From Biomphalaria glabrata (lineage: Eukaryota > Mollusca > Gastropoda > Planorbidae): 64,000 nucleotides of DNA. Position 1 is the first letter of the stretch, and each line of letters begins with the position of its first letter. The position numbers were made by a program, and so were the translations under genes. Of the stretch, positions 33,690 through 45,434 are shown piece after piece. The stretch spans positions 15,602,865-15,666,864 of the forward strand of contig NC_074716.1 of the NCBI RefSeq assembly GCF_947242115.1. The letters run 5' to 3'. Under the pieces are notes generated by a model. It was not told the DNA's origin. It ran no database searches and worked only from the letters and a program-made list of their open reading frames with translations.

Positions 33690-34619
33690 TTTCCCTTCTT
33701 ATCTCTTTCCTTAGTCTTATTAGATGCAACCTTTGAAGAGCTTGAAGTTTGTGTACAAATTGCTGACACACCATGTGATGAGAACACGTGATATTTGACA
33801 ATGGGTGTGTGTCTAGAGTGTCGTCCATTTCCTCACAACATTCTTAACATAAGAAGGGAAAAAGTTTTTCTTTTCAAATGTTTTTCAATTAATTTAATGC
33901 CTGCACTCGTCTTAATGGTTATTAAATAAATTTAGCATTTAAGAAATAATTGCTTTAAACGATGACGGACAGTAATATAATCCCCAGAATTCCCAAGAAA
34001 CTGTAGAAAACCAGTTTCAATAGTGTTCTATTTAGGCTGACTGGAAACAAGATTGTCCTCTATTTGGTATAATTTATAAGTTAAATGGCGCCCACGCCTT
34101 ATTGCGTATTCTAATTCGAGTTTATTGCTTTCATTATTAGTTTTTATACACCAGTTTCGTCAGGCTTTTTATTAAATTATCTCGATCTAGACCTATCACT
34201 CAATCATTAAGATCTTTCTCCATTGCTGATACTTTGAGTAGCGCCAAACTGCTAAGTTTGATAATTTGAAAAATTGTAGGCGTTATAAATGTCTATTCTC
34301 TTTTTTCTAATCTCTTTGACAGGAGAAAAAAAGAAGAATAGCACTCTCTTGAAACAATTAAAGACACAGCCTAAAAGCCACTCAGCTAACTAAAACTCTT
34401 GCAGCTATTCACTTGCCTTTAAAATGTATATCCATAACAAATGATCAGGTTGTGAATTATGACGAATGCTAAATCTGGGAATGCTCAACAGTTAAATCTG
34501 CCTTGATTTTGTTCATTTGTTTTCGAGGTCAATGTGGAGAATGCGATTGTTGACGATTTCTTGGGCAGTTACGTATGAGCTTTAATCCTAAGTTGCACGT
34601 CGTGATGTTGCCAACATTT
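33613..34619. other. No gene recognised
   Basis: Contains a CT run at 33668-33693. No gene or named element. Confidence 0.35.
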
Positions 34620-35178
34620 CATATAATAATAATAATAATAATCTTTATTGTCCGTACGGAAATTTGTCTTACAATTTGTGCATTACACCAAACAAAAAAC
34701 CTTATAACTATAAGAAACCAAAGTGTACATTCACACCAGACTCACTCATAATTTACATGTGACAAAGTTTATACCAGATTGTTCTTATTTAATGATTTGA
34801 TTGCCAGGGGAACAAAAGAGTGTTTGTGTCTGTTTGTCTTTGCTATCGGTTTCTTGTATCTCTTTTATGATGGTAAAATCACAAAATCCTGACACAAAGG
34901 ATGATTCTTTATTTCGAGGATCTTGTTAGCTTTTTTATAGATGTTTGTCTCAAACAACTGCCCAAATGGGGTTTGTTTTTTGCCAATAATTTTACCAGCA
35001 GCATTTAGGATTCTATAAAGTTTATTTTTATTTTTAGTCAGTAGGTGCAGTGCGGTGCGTTCGTTATAGGTGATGTACAAGGAAAGTGCGTTCATTATAG
35101 GTGATGTACAAGGAAAGTGCGTTCATTATAGGTGATGTACAAGGAAAGTGCGTTCATTATAGGTGATGTACAAGGAAA
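34620..35178 (-). mobile_element. LINE family D, C-terminus and 3' end, with 31-bp repeats
   Basis: On the - strand, LYRILNAAGKIIGKKQTPFG, ILEIKNHPLCQDFVILPS, then RYKKPIAKTNRHKHSFVPLA IKSLN, a C-terminal pattern of L2/jockey-type RTs. It ends in an (ATT)n tail at 34625-34642. The upstream edge is amplified into four 31-bp repeats (35055-35178, unit GTGCGTTCATTATAGGTGAT plus GTACAAGGAAA) that translate as repeated LSLYITYNERT-like codons. Confidence 0.75.
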
Positions 35179-35716
35179 GTGATGTCAGAAACGAGAAAGA
35201 AAACACTACCAACGCCATGCTCTTGAATGTGTATTTTAACTTTACAAGTGCTATCTAGATAAACATTGTTTCTGAGCTACATGGCTTGCTTGATTTATTT
35301 CCATGTAGTGTTCGTATTAGATATTATAATAGAATCAATCACCACTGATGTAGACATTATTGAAGCTATTCCTTGTCAAATATCAGCTCCATTACACTCT
35401 TCAATATATTTTTCTCTTGAACCTATCACCAAAAACACTGTGGACATTCTTCTGTTCTTTACGTGGGATAGTCTCATCCGCAAGACGAACGATATGCATT
35501 CATAAGCTGGCATTGGCACTTACGCCATTTCTACTCTACTATTCAAATTAAATTAATCAAGTCTTATCTGTGTTGCGGTTCTTTCATTCTGAGATAGTCA
35601 TTTTGAATAATTTAGTTTGCTTTCATCTATTCATCTGGATAGACACCGTTCCTTGCATATAAATTTTGTTAGGTCTCATGAGGATTCTGTGTGTAATAAC
35701 ACATATGTTTATAAGG

Positions 35717-35779
<63 letters not shown>

Positions 35780-35950
35780 ATCTTAACTAAATATGTAAGA
35801 AGACCATTATTTTTTCTTCCTTTTGTTGAAATGTCAAAACTGTATTTCTAATCTAGTGATCATGATTCGTCCATGCAGCATATTCGTGCTATCGGCGCTA
35901 GCTTTAACTCGACTTTAACTTAATGTTGATATAGATATACAGAACGATTT
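35179..35950. other. No gene recognised; TATC microsatellite
   Basis: A (TATC)n run lies at 35716-35780. An open stretch at 35296-35505 follows a fair splice acceptor (CCATGTAG) and enters in phase 1, but I see no usable donor, so it is not called. Confidence 0.35.
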
Positions 35951-36139
35951 TTACGATGCGTTCGATAGAACCTCTTTCAATGGCAGGCCCGTCCATTCTT
36001 TTTTGTTGTATTCCCATTGCTTACTCTGTCTACCACTTCTTATTTTTCCTGGTACTGTTCCCTGAAGGAAGGTCTTGCGAGCCCCGAAGACCTTATAATA
36101 TAGCCATAGAGTTTTAATTTGCGTTTTTTTTTTGTACAC
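35951..36139 (-). mobile_element. LINE family C, C-terminal fragment
   Basis: - strand: KTFLQGTVPGKIRSGRQSKQ, WEYNKKEWTGLPLKEVL, the RT C-terminal tail of family C. Related fragments at 39310 and 46925. Confidence 0.75.
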
Positions 36140-36506
36140 TAGTTAGCAGGTCATCGTGGGGTCCAATGGCTGCAGTAGCTCTGTCTCTAATCTCTTCGTT
36201 TGTGATGCGGTCTTTTTAAATGTGATACCTCTTGGCTTTTTCTGCTTTTATTCTAGAGAACAATTTTTATGTTACTTTTTCAAGGACAAGAACAAACGAA
36301 AAACAGAGAGTGATAGCAAGCATCAGATAAATAAACTGTGGGACAATGAATTCTTAGTCATTGCGACACTATATCAAGTTGAAATAGAAAGCTCTGAGTT
36401 ACGGAAAGACAAATAATATTTAATGCAAAGGAGTTATGAAAGTTTGACATAGCTTTTGAAGCATCGTACGAAATTGACTCTTTCTTTTCATACATCCAGT
36501 CTGCCA
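36140..36506. other. No gene recognised
   Basis: Between two LINE fragments. Short open frames only. Confidence 0.3.
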
Positions 36507-37010
36507 TAAGGAAATCTGTCTTACAATGTGTGCAGTACACCAAACAAAAGATTATAACTATAGAGAAACAAAATATACATTTACACCAGACACACTCATA
36601 ATTTACATGTGAAAAGTTTATATCAGATTGTTTCTATTTAATGATTTGATTGCAAGGGGAACAAAAGAGTGTTTGTGTTTGTCTTTGCTATCGGTGTCTT
36701 GTATCTCTTTTGTGATGGTAAAATCACAAAATCCTGACCCAAAAGGGTGATTTTTTTATTTCTAAAATCTTTTTAGCTTTTTTATGGATGTTTGTCTCAA
36801 ACAGCTGCCCAAATGGGGTTTGATTTTTGCTAACGACTTTACCAGCAGCATTTAGGATTCTATGAAGTTTATCTTTATTTTTAATGTTCAGATTGCCTTA
36901 CCAGGCAGTGATATTAAAACTTAAAATATTGCAGATGTGAGCGTAATAAAACATAGCCCAGTCCTTTTCGCTAACATTAAACTATGCCATTTTTTCTAAG
37001 TAATCTATAT
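36507..37010 (-). mobile_element. LINE family D, second copy
   Basis: Parallels 34655-35040 closely (AAATCTGTCTTACAATGTGTG, GGGGAACAAAAGAGTGTTTG, CAGCTGCCCAAATGGGGTTT) and then extends farther upstream in the element (TACCAGGCAGTGATATTAAA, ACATAGCCCAGTCCTTTTCG). It lacks the 31-bp repeats of the other copy. Confidence 0.75.
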
Positions 37011-37186
37011 TAATACTATAATATTCTGTCTTAATACCATGACACTTTGTTGTTGATGTTTCACTACTAATTGCGGAACAAAGGCTCCTTTCATTTATAT
37101 CCCGGGAAGAGACTTTTCAAGGGACCTCGATAACTATCAACCTCTCGAATTTAGACTCCTTTAGCACCCCTCCCTATAAGTAAATA

Positions 37187-37620
37187 TCAACACTTTTTCA
37201 TATCGCTGTGGAGCCCTATTTTGGAGAGACACTCTCTCCCACATATATTGCAGGTCAAGGTGGCTTTCGCTTTGGTGGTAAAGGAGCCGGTTATTTTCCG
37301 TGACGCACGCTTTTGTTCAAGAGCTGAGGCCCATGTTTTCTCGCTGTCTATAGCTTTCTTGGTCACCGCTCTCCAACTAGTGCAGTCTAAGGCTATGTCT
37401 TCCCAATGGTCAGTATCAATGTTTACTGATTTTAAATCCCATTTTATCACATCCATATTCCGATAGGGCTGAACATCTTGCCATTATGTGTTCAATTGAC
37501 TTCGATGCAAACATCGAAATTCGGTTAATAATTTCCTCGTGAGCCTGTCAAGGTCATGTAGGTCGGTGTCAGTCCATTTGATGACACCGAACGTGTAAAG
37601 GTGCACTGGGACGGTTCAGC
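37187..37620 (-). mobile_element. LINE family G, C-terminus with zinc-finger motif
   Basis: - strand: DTDHWEDIALDCTSWRAVTK, EKTWASALEQKRASRK and a CNICGRECLSKIGLHSDMKK C motif, a C2H2-like finger found at the end of some endonuclease-RT LINEs. Upstream (37475-37590, - strand) VKWTDTDLHDLDRLTRKLLT resembles another RT C-terminal block, so two LINE remnants may abut. Copy of the family at 63290. Confidence 0.7.
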
Positions 37621-38395
37621 TATTTATTATTTATTATTTTATTATTATTATATGTGTGTGTGTGCAAGTAAACATAGCAAGCCCACATCATCAGTCATTT
37701 AGTCTCTAGATAGAATGCTTTAGTAAATGTCGGATGTCACGCCCAAAGAGGAACAAAATGAAGAGACAGTTACGCGATCAACTGACTGTCTGGGAAATAG
37801 GAGACTTGTTTATACTAAAAAAAAGAGCGCTATTTTAAATAATACATCGTTTTTCAATACTGCATGAACAAGATACTCGCCATTGTAAAGCAACCGGCTA
37901 ATATTTCTTGTAACAAAAATTGCATTGTCATTTTATATCGAAATATTCAACATAAATGTTGTAGGAAATACTATCATATTTTGTACAATGTCAGAAAACA
38001 TGTTCAGCTTTTTACACCCACATACAGTGACATTTATCTCACCTCTCTCTCTCTGTCTCTCTCTTATCCTATCTCTACGTATTAGTTCTCTTTGATTCTT
38101 TACACGTGAGGCTATCTATTCTACTTCTTGAATGACAAACACTGACAGAAAATATGAATCTCACTTGACATTGCATGATCAAATTTCCCATCGTATCATT
38201 TAAAAACAAAACTTCAGAACAGCATCATATATTTATAATTTCCCATGTTCATGAACTTAAAACAAAACAACATGAAAATGTCAGAGTGAAAGTTATGCGT
38301 TTTTTATAATGTATAAATAAACCTTATGATCCAGGAGGCAGGTAAAATTAAAATCACCGCTTTTTTTGTTGTTGTTGTTGTTGTTGTGGTCAATG
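37621..38395. other. No gene recognised
   Basis: Short TTA and GT runs near 37622-37664, a CT patch near 38044-38065. No gene. Confidence 0.35.
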
Positions 38396-38674
38396 AGTGA
38401 ACGAAATAAAAAAGAACAGACTACGTTGGGCAGGTCACCTTGAAATAATGTCAGATAACAGAGGGGCGAAAATCGTATACAGGCAAAAACCAAAAGGCAG
38501 GCGACCCAAAGGCAGACCCCGAATGCGATGGATAGATGACGTGGAAGCAGATCTGAAGCAGCTTGGGGTTAGGGCGTGGAGACGAAAGACCCAGGAGAGA
38601 TCTGAATGGAAGGATGTGTTAAAGCAGGCCAGAGCCCTCCATGGGCTGTAGCGCCACTGGGATGGATGGATGGA
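38396..38674 (+). mobile_element. LINE family E, 5'-truncated, 14-bp TSD
   Basis: Reads NRLRWAGHLEIMSDNRGAKI, GRRPKGRPRMRWIDDVEADL, KQLGVRAWRRKTQERSEWKD and ends ARALHGL stop, the intact C-terminus of an RTE-like RT. The 3' tail is GGATGGATGGAT. TSD TGTTGTGGTCAATG at 38382-38395 and 38675-38688 is exact, so the insertion is young. Eighty-four codons remain open. Confidence 0.88.
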
Positions 38675-38714
38675 TGTTGTGGTCAATGGTTTACTTGTGC
38701 TTTTTTTTTATAAA

Positions 38715-38800
38715 AAAAAAAGGTGCCGGTACTCGGTGATGGATCGCCTAACTTTTAACCACTAATTAATTAATAATAAACTTTAAAATACAAGAAAAGT
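38715..38800. repeat. Short dispersed element, partner of 27254
   Basis: GGTGCCGGTACTCGGTGATG and TTTAAAATACAAGAAAAG match the inverted sequence of 27290-27400. Confidence 0.45.
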
Positions 38801-38900
38801 AATAGTGGTGTTAATTGACCAAATCGAACGTCTTCCCCCACCTTTCCCCTCACACACACAGAAGCCAAGAGGCCAATTTAGTAGCCGTTTAATTATCTGA

Positions 38901-39215
38901 ACTTAAGACCTACCATGTGACATATCATCGCAGAGTCTTAAGACCTACCATGTGACATATCATCGCAGAGTCTTAAGACCTACCATGTGACATATCATCG
39001 CAGAGTCTTAAGATCTACCATGTGACATATCATCGCAGAGTCTTAAGACCTACCATGTGACATATCATCGCAGAGTCTTAAGACCTACCATGTGACATAT
39101 CATCGCAGAGTCTTAAGACCTACCATGTGACATATCATCGCAGAGTCTTAAGACCTACTATGTGACATATCATCGCAGAGTCTTAAGACCTACCATGTGA
39201 CATATCATCGCAAAG
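38901..39215. repeat. 35-bp minisatellite, nine copies
   Basis: Unit TCTTAAGACCTACCATGTGA plus CATATCATCGCAGAG, nine copies at exact 35-bp spacing with about three substitutions in all. No spacers, so not CRISPR. Confidence 0.95.
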
Positions 39216-39309
39216 TCTTAGCCAGGGTTTGAACTCGATTTCTTCACGAGCTTTGTCACTTAAATTATAACTTACTCTTCCTTTACCTTCACATACCCCT
39301 TAGTCTGTT

Positions 39310-39660
39310 TGGGGCACAAGATCTGTTTACCGTCTTTCTCCGTTCTGTCCTTTGCCATGGATATATTCTGGTTCAATGAGAGGCCCGTCCATTCTTTTAT
39401 GTTGTCTTCGTCGCGTTCTCTGTCTGCCTCTTCTTTTTTCTCGTTCTGTTCCTTGAAGGAAAATCTCTACGAGCCCTGAGAACCTTGTAATATGTCCGTG
39501 GGGTTTTAGTTTGCGTTTTTTTTGACAGCAGGTCATCGTGGTCATCCTGTTTCTAATCTTTTCGTTTGTGTTGCTGTCTTTGTAAGTGATACTTAAGATT
39601 TTCTGTAGCATCTCAATTCCATTGCTAGGATGGATTGATAAATTAAGGAACCCTAACACA
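39310..39660 (-). mobile_element. LINE family C, C-terminal fragment
   Basis: - strand: RKLKPHGHITRFSGLVEIFL, QGTEREKRRGRQRTRRRQHK, matching GHITRSSGLAKT and QGTVPGKRRRGRQRKRWE of better family copies. Decayed. Confidence 0.75.
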
Positions 39661-39667
39661 TTGTTTG

Positions 39668-39785
39668 AGGAAAAAATAAAGGCGGTTGGTCGTTATGCTG
39701 GCCACATGACACCCTGGTTAACCGTGGGCCACAGAAACAGATGCCCCACATAGATCACAAGATCTGAAAGGGGAACTTAACTTTT
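39668..39785 (+). mobile_element. SINE family 1, 3' part
   Basis: GGCGGTTGGTCGTTATGCTG, CACATGACACCCTGGTTAAC, then GATCTGAAAGGGGAACTTAA. Head absent. A further 3' scrap of the family lies at 39966-39992. Confidence 0.8.
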
Positions 39786-40017
39786 TTCCCTTTTATTTCA
39801 TTGGCGAGAGTGATCTTTCTTCGTGTTATCTTGAGATGATTTATTTTGCCTATTTATTTCAAACTTTCTACCATTCTTACTCTTATTCATTTCTTGACGT
39901 TTTTCTTTAGGATTTATTACGTCGCTACCACATTTCTTTATATTGCTTTTTCCCCCTTTTACTGCATCTGAAAGGGGAACTTTACTTTTTTTTTATTGTT
40001 TGAAGAATGTAAATGTG

Positions 40018-40253
40018 ATCTTATCTTATATTATATTATACAGACGTTACTTCAAAAAGAAGATGATTACGTCCTACGCGTCATGCATTCAGTCATGCAT
40101 GTTAACCAATGACTTAAATTCTGCTAAGTCACCGGTTTTCCTGGCTAGCTCGGGCAACCCATTCCATGCTCTAATAGCACTAGCGAAGAAGAAGCATTTG
40201 TACAAATTTGTCCTAGCATATGGGACGAGGAATGTGACTTTATCTTTGTGTCT
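40018..40253 (-). mobile_element. LINE family A, 3' end
   Basis: Reverse copy: CTTATCTTATATTATATT tail, ACGTTACTTCAAAAAGAAG, TACGTCCTACGCGTCATGCA, then TTTTCCTGGCTAGCTCGGGC and CCTAGCATATGGGACGAGGA. Very similar to 4735-4890. Confidence 0.8.
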
Positions 40254-40554
40254 TACAAATCAAGCTGTAGCGAAGAGTAGATTACAGCTGTAACTTTTAG
40301 TGGGGTAATCCCCAATATGTGTCGCATGAAATTGTAATGGAATATTAAAGCTTGAGTTGACACTGCCCTGCGTTAACTTCACAAGCAAAACAAAAAGAAA
40401 ATATTTAAAAAAAAAGATTATATTGAGTGAAGGGGGAGCATCGTTCAATTGCTGCCTTCTCTTTCTCAGTTTGCAAGTTTTATCTCCACTTTTTCTATAT
40501 AAAACAACATACTAAATTACCACTAATTTATTTACTAATTTATTGAACTGATTG
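40254..40554. other. No gene recognised
   Basis: AT-rich intronic sequence. Confidence 0.3.
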
Positions 40555-40690
40555 GTTATTTTTTTAAATTGCTTCATGTGTTGTCATCGACTATGTGCAA
40601 AATTTGATCTGAGAATGGGAAGTGAAGTAAAAAAGGTTTTCAAACAATCTACCCAGACAGACGGACGGAATGAGTTAATATAAGCTTTGT
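40555..40690 (-). repeat. Rpt-1 copy (reverse), single-unit version
   Basis: GTGTTGTCATCGACTATG, GATCTGAGAATGGGAAGTG, GAGTTAATATAAGCTTTGTC. It shows the untriplicated state of the 35-bp segment seen at 2046-2150. Confidence 0.65.
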
Positions 40691-40867
40691 CAAATTCGAG
40701 CTGGGCTTTAAACCTACACTTTTGCCATTTCTGTGTCTGATAAGCTATTTATACCCCATCGATGTTCAAACCACGGTCCTTGGGTCATATTTGGTTCGTA
40801 AATTCCCGTGACGGGGGGGGGGGGGGGGCAACGAAACCTCTGAACACAGTATGATAATGCGCTCAGA

Positions 40868-41036
40868 CTCGGGGCGACCGGTCATTTCATCCCCGGTCAC
40901 TTCATCCCCCGTTCATTTCATCCCCGGTCACTTCATCCCCCGTTCATTTCATCCCCCGTTCATTTCATCCCCGGTCACTTCATCCCCCGCTCATTTCATC
41001 CCCCGCTCATTTCATCCCCCGCTCATTTCATCCCCA
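40868..41036. repeat. Short CCCCG-TTCAT tandem repeat
   Basis: About ten units of 15-16 bp of type CATCCCCGGTCACTT or CATCCCCCGTTCATTT, preceded by a G run (40805-40818). Confidence 0.85.
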
Positions 41037-41756
41037 ATTAAATATCTTTCTTTGTTCATTGTTTAATTGTGCTGTTAAGGCTTTGACATTAATCCAAATT
41101 TTATCTAATGTATAAATATGATTATGTAGAATGCTTTTTAATATTTTTTGACATGTTACTAATGTGTTTATAGTGTTTCCTCTTCCACTTTGCATTCTTG
41201 ATGAGAAATCTTATAATATATTGTAACTCTGGGTGTGTACATAGCTATAGGGCTTCTAGTGGATGTGGGGGATGTAATATTATAATATTATCCTGAACAT
41301 GACGTAATGATCAAAGGCCAAGTTTTGGTGGAAGTAGTGAAAATCATTTCAGAGATAGAAGTGCGATTACAATAATAATGACCGTGCCACTGATAACTTA
41401 TCACCAAAGGCAAAGGTGTGGTGGAAGTACGACCATGTTTCACTTAATTTTATTTTTCAATCGCTCTTTCTTGAACTTGGGTGCGTTATTTTTAGCCCTG
41501 ATATAAGGTTTTAGTGTTGTTTTTTTCTAATAAAGGTTGACTTCACCCATATGAGGATAATACTTTTTTTACATTACCTCTATATTTATACATGTTAAAT
41601 TTTTATACTTTATAATGGCATTTAATTTTAAATGTTATTCTTATCTAATGTGTTACACTTTTTGTCATTTAAATAAAAAATGAATATATTAAATATTGCT
41701 CATTTCATGATTTTTACAATAACTATTTGCTAGATAAAATGATCAGATGATGAAAA
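41037..41756. other. No gene recognised
   Basis: AT-rich intronic sequence. Confidence 0.35.
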
Positions 41757-42680
41757 TAACATCTCTTGCTGATCATAGAATATCTCTTGCTGATCACAGA
41801 ATATCTCTTGCTGATCATAGAATATCTCTTGCTGATCATAGAACATCTCTTACTGATCATAGAAGATCTCTTGCTGATCAAAGAATATCTCTTGCTGATC
41901 ATAGAACATCTCTTACTGATCAAAGAATATCTCTTGCTGATCAAAGAATATCTCTTGATGATCACAGAAGATCTCTTGCTGATCACAGAATATCTCTTAC
42001 TGATCATAGAATATCTCTTGATGATCATAGAACATCTCTTTCTGTTCATAGAAAATCTCCTACTGATCACAGAATATCTCTTGCTGATCATAGAACATCT
42101 CTTTCTGTTCATAGAAAATCTACTGATCACAGAATATCTCTTACTGATTATAGAATATCTCTTGCTGATCATAGAATATCTCTCGCTGATCATAGAATAT
42201 CTCTCGCTGATCATAGAATATCTCTCACTGATCATAGAATATCTCCTACTGATCACAGAATATCTCTTACTGATCACAGAAATCTCTTGCTGATCATAGA
42301 ATATCTCTTGCTGATCATAGAACATCTCTTGCTGATCATAGAATATCTCTCACTGATCATAGAATATCTCCTACTGATCACAGAATATCTCTTACTGATC
42401 ACAGAACATCTCTTGCTGATCATAGAATATCTCTCGCTGAACATAGAACATCTCTTGCTGATCATAGAATATCTCTTACTGTTCATAAAATATCTCCTAC
42501 TGATCACAGAATATCTCTTACTGATCACAGAACATCTCTTGCTGATCATAGAATATCTCTCGCTGATCATAGAACATCTCTTGCTGATCATAGAATATCT
42601 CTTACTGTTCATAAAATATCTCCTACTGATCACAGAATATCTCTTGCTGATCATAGAACATCTCTCGCTGATAAACTCAC
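41757..42680. repeat. 21-bp minisatellite, about 44 units
   Basis: Unit TCTCTTGCTGATCATAGAATA. Most units contain the palindrome TGATCA. Frames stay open for 170-366 codons on both strands because 21 is a multiple of three; no start, domain or composition supports a protein. Blocks of several units with a TCTGTTCATAG or TACTGTTCATAAAATA variant recur, showing block duplication. Confidence 0.94.
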
Positions 42681-44544
42681 AATTGACCAAAGAGAGAAAT
42701 AGAATCTTCACTGAGAGGCACACAATGCATTCTAAACAAATTATCTTGTACACGCAATCTATAATTTCCGGAATGATAAACAAATTCGTAAAGTCACTTT
42801 GTAGGAGAAATTATGATCTACTAGTCTTAAAACCTTTGATTTATTAACAGGTTCATTATGTATTAATTGTATATCTCAGCCATGGTCTCAGCCTTGCTTT
42901 TAAAGTTTACTTTGGCATTTTTGTTTTACTTTTGTAAGACTTTTCCTTGGGCCCGCAGGTGTCTAGTAACCCTATGGGAGGAAAAACACTCTTTTTTCAT
43001 GCTTCAGAATTCTCAATTTTCCTAAAACAGAACCAAGAGCATTGATTTCATGTTCTTCAGTCAATACAACTAGCTGTAAGACTCTAGAGTCTACCACCAG
43101 ATGTTCATTGGGGAAGGCCAAACAAAAAGTACATAAGAATGAGTAAACGTAACGTTAAAAGAAGTGTCGTGTCTCACAACTAGCATCAGACCGTCTTCTA
43201 CATCGTCCCACGACACCTCCTTGGAAGAAGGGATACAAATGAAATGACATCTCCACACGCGCTCCAATGTAACCTATATTGGTCTATGAACACACACAAT
43301 TATTTTTAGGCTATTGAAATGAAGAAACTAAAAATACTAAATATGACATTCACGAAATTCAAAAATAAAAAAAATGTCACACAAATAATTGCTGACAAGC
43401 CAATTAATAACAAATGGCAATTTTCCCTCTTTTTTAAAGAGTTAAATAATTACCACTTGATTAATCTTTTCTACTATTTTTAAACCTAATGGACACTCTC
43501 CATATGAAAATAGATATGGTTTTTGAATAATTACCAGGAATACTTATTCATTATTCGCCTCTCACTTAACTTAATCTTTTGATTTTCTTATAAAACATGA
43601 TTATTTCTTAGAATGATTTGGCAAAGAACCTGAATGAATGTTAGAGTCCAATGTTCTTAGTAATCAAAATCTTTGTTACCTTCTTGGAAATACAGGCTAC
43701 CAACTCAACAGTCGGCTAATGATAAAATGAGACTTACCATCTGATGCATGGTTGCTTGGAAATGGTTATAAGTAAACCTAGCTCCCTGTTGTATGGAGAA
43801 GTTATTTAGAGTAGCCACCCAAAACTGTTGAGCCTTTTTTTTTTTTTTTTTAGAAAAAAGAAAGAGAGGGGGTAATTTTAGAATGTTTTAGGCTCCAATC
43901 ATCCTTAAAACAAAATCATTCAGTTACGAGGCTAAAAAATACTATAACAGTCTTACTTTTGACAGTAATGATCTCGTCGACTAGTACATAGTTATGTTCT
44001 TTAGTGTGAAACTATTAGCAACTAGAGGACACCCCTCCCTCCTCCCGAAATCCAGTTTGTCTTTCATTAACATGGGTTATTTATTGTTATAAAAATACAA
44101 ATATTTATTATTACTATTATTATTGTTGTTGTTATTATAATTTATCATTATTTAAAAGAAAAAAACAAAAAGACATTCCCTGAATCTCTGGCACCGCCAA
44201 CGTCGAAATTTGTTAAAGGGAAACAAAATTCATTAACCAAGGCTGCCAGCTACGCCTTCATTCCGCTGTCTGCAGCAGAAACGATAATCTTCCCAGTTAT
44301 GTTTAGGGCTTCAAAGATGTCTCTAAAATCAGCTGTCTTCAGCCCTTCTACTCATTTTATTGTTATTATTATTATTTGGCCTATTATTATTATTAAGCGA
44401 AAACCAGACGCTCTCCCTACCCCCGTGAGAAAGAGTGCTACCTTGCATCGTTTAGATATTTTTCTTACAAAGAGAAAAAAAAGGGTGATGAATTGTCTAA
44501 AGGTTGTGAAAACAAGTGTCATTTCTTAATTTTACCTGCTAAAA
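42681..44544. other. 1.9 kb without recognised gene
   Basis: AT-rich. T-runs at 43836-43851 and TTA-type runs near 44106-44140. I see no exon, repeat family or element. Confidence 0.4.
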
Positions 44545-45118
44545 CAGTGGTTCTCAACCTTTTTAGTTCCACGACCCCTTAATATAATTTCCCACTAGGC
44601 GGCGACCCCCAACCGTATTTTGTTTTCGTTTACAGATCAATAAATTTGTGATCATAATATAATTTTTTAAAAGTGATATTATTCAGACTTGCATTTATTT
44701 ACTTTTCTATTGCGTATTCACACTATACATGTTGCAGCCATCGGTAGTATGAAGGTTGAGCTTGTTTCTGTTCCACCAGATCAGGAATTCATTAGAAACA
44801 ACGAATGTCATTTTCTGCCTCGAGTCTGCTTCTGAATTCGGACTTTATAACTGACATGCTGGACAACCTTGTTTCGCAAAGATTTGTTCTTGGAGATGGA
44901 AGAAGAAGGCGCAACACAATCTCAAATAGAACGAGATATGAAATAGTTTGAATAGCAAGTAACGTTCAAAAATGTTTGTTACATCACGTTAGAATGAACA
45001 AAAAAAACTTTCAATGATGAATAGAGAAAAAATTCAAATTTCCTGGGATCTTAAGCGACCCTTGGCAATTTGTTATTCGACCCCCAAGGGGTCGCGACCC
45101 ACAGGCTGAGAACCCCTG
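44545..45118. mobile_element. hAT MITE, 574 bp, perfect 8-bp TSD
   Basis: Starts CAGTGGTTCTCAACCTTTTT and ends GGTCGCGACCCACAGGCTGA then GAACCCCTG. TSD TGCTAAAA at 44537-44544 and 45119-45126 is exact. The right part (44800-44950) has faint hAT C-terminal sense. This end sequence is the common animal hAT MITE type. Confidence 0.93.
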
Positions 45119-45126
45119 TGCTAAAA

Positions 45127-45434
45127 GAAAGGATATATTTAGATCACTTTGTAATTAAGAACATACAGACGACATTAACTTTCTATTTCAACATCACACA
45201 TCACACGTAAATGTGTTTCAACCTTTTTTTAGTGTCCTAAATTATCCTGTTTTTTTTTTAACCCAAAAGAATAGTTTCCAGACCTCTTGGCAATCTGAGG
45301 AACACAGCATGTGACATGAACTAAACAATAACTTCATTGAGAAAGTATGCTGCTTCGGGTCACAAAATGGTTTAGAGAGAGTTTAGACCATTCCCCCAAC
45401 AATACCTGGTCAACTGCCTCCCTGATGATATTTG
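45127..45434. other. No gene recognised
   Basis: AT-rich intronic sequence. Confidence 0.3.

Noticed and set aside
35296-35505. Possible exon after acceptor CCATGTAG, phase 1
   Set aside because: No convincing splice donor before the stop; the only phase-matching GT is weak. The protein has no recognisable features.
16521-39215. CRISPR arrays (35-bp repeats)
   Set aside because: Repeats are head to tail with no spacers, and the DNA is eukaryotic with introns and LINEs.
41723-42847. Open frame of 366 codons and others on the opposite strand
   Set aside because: Product of the 21-bp tandem array, open on both strands, no signal for a gene.
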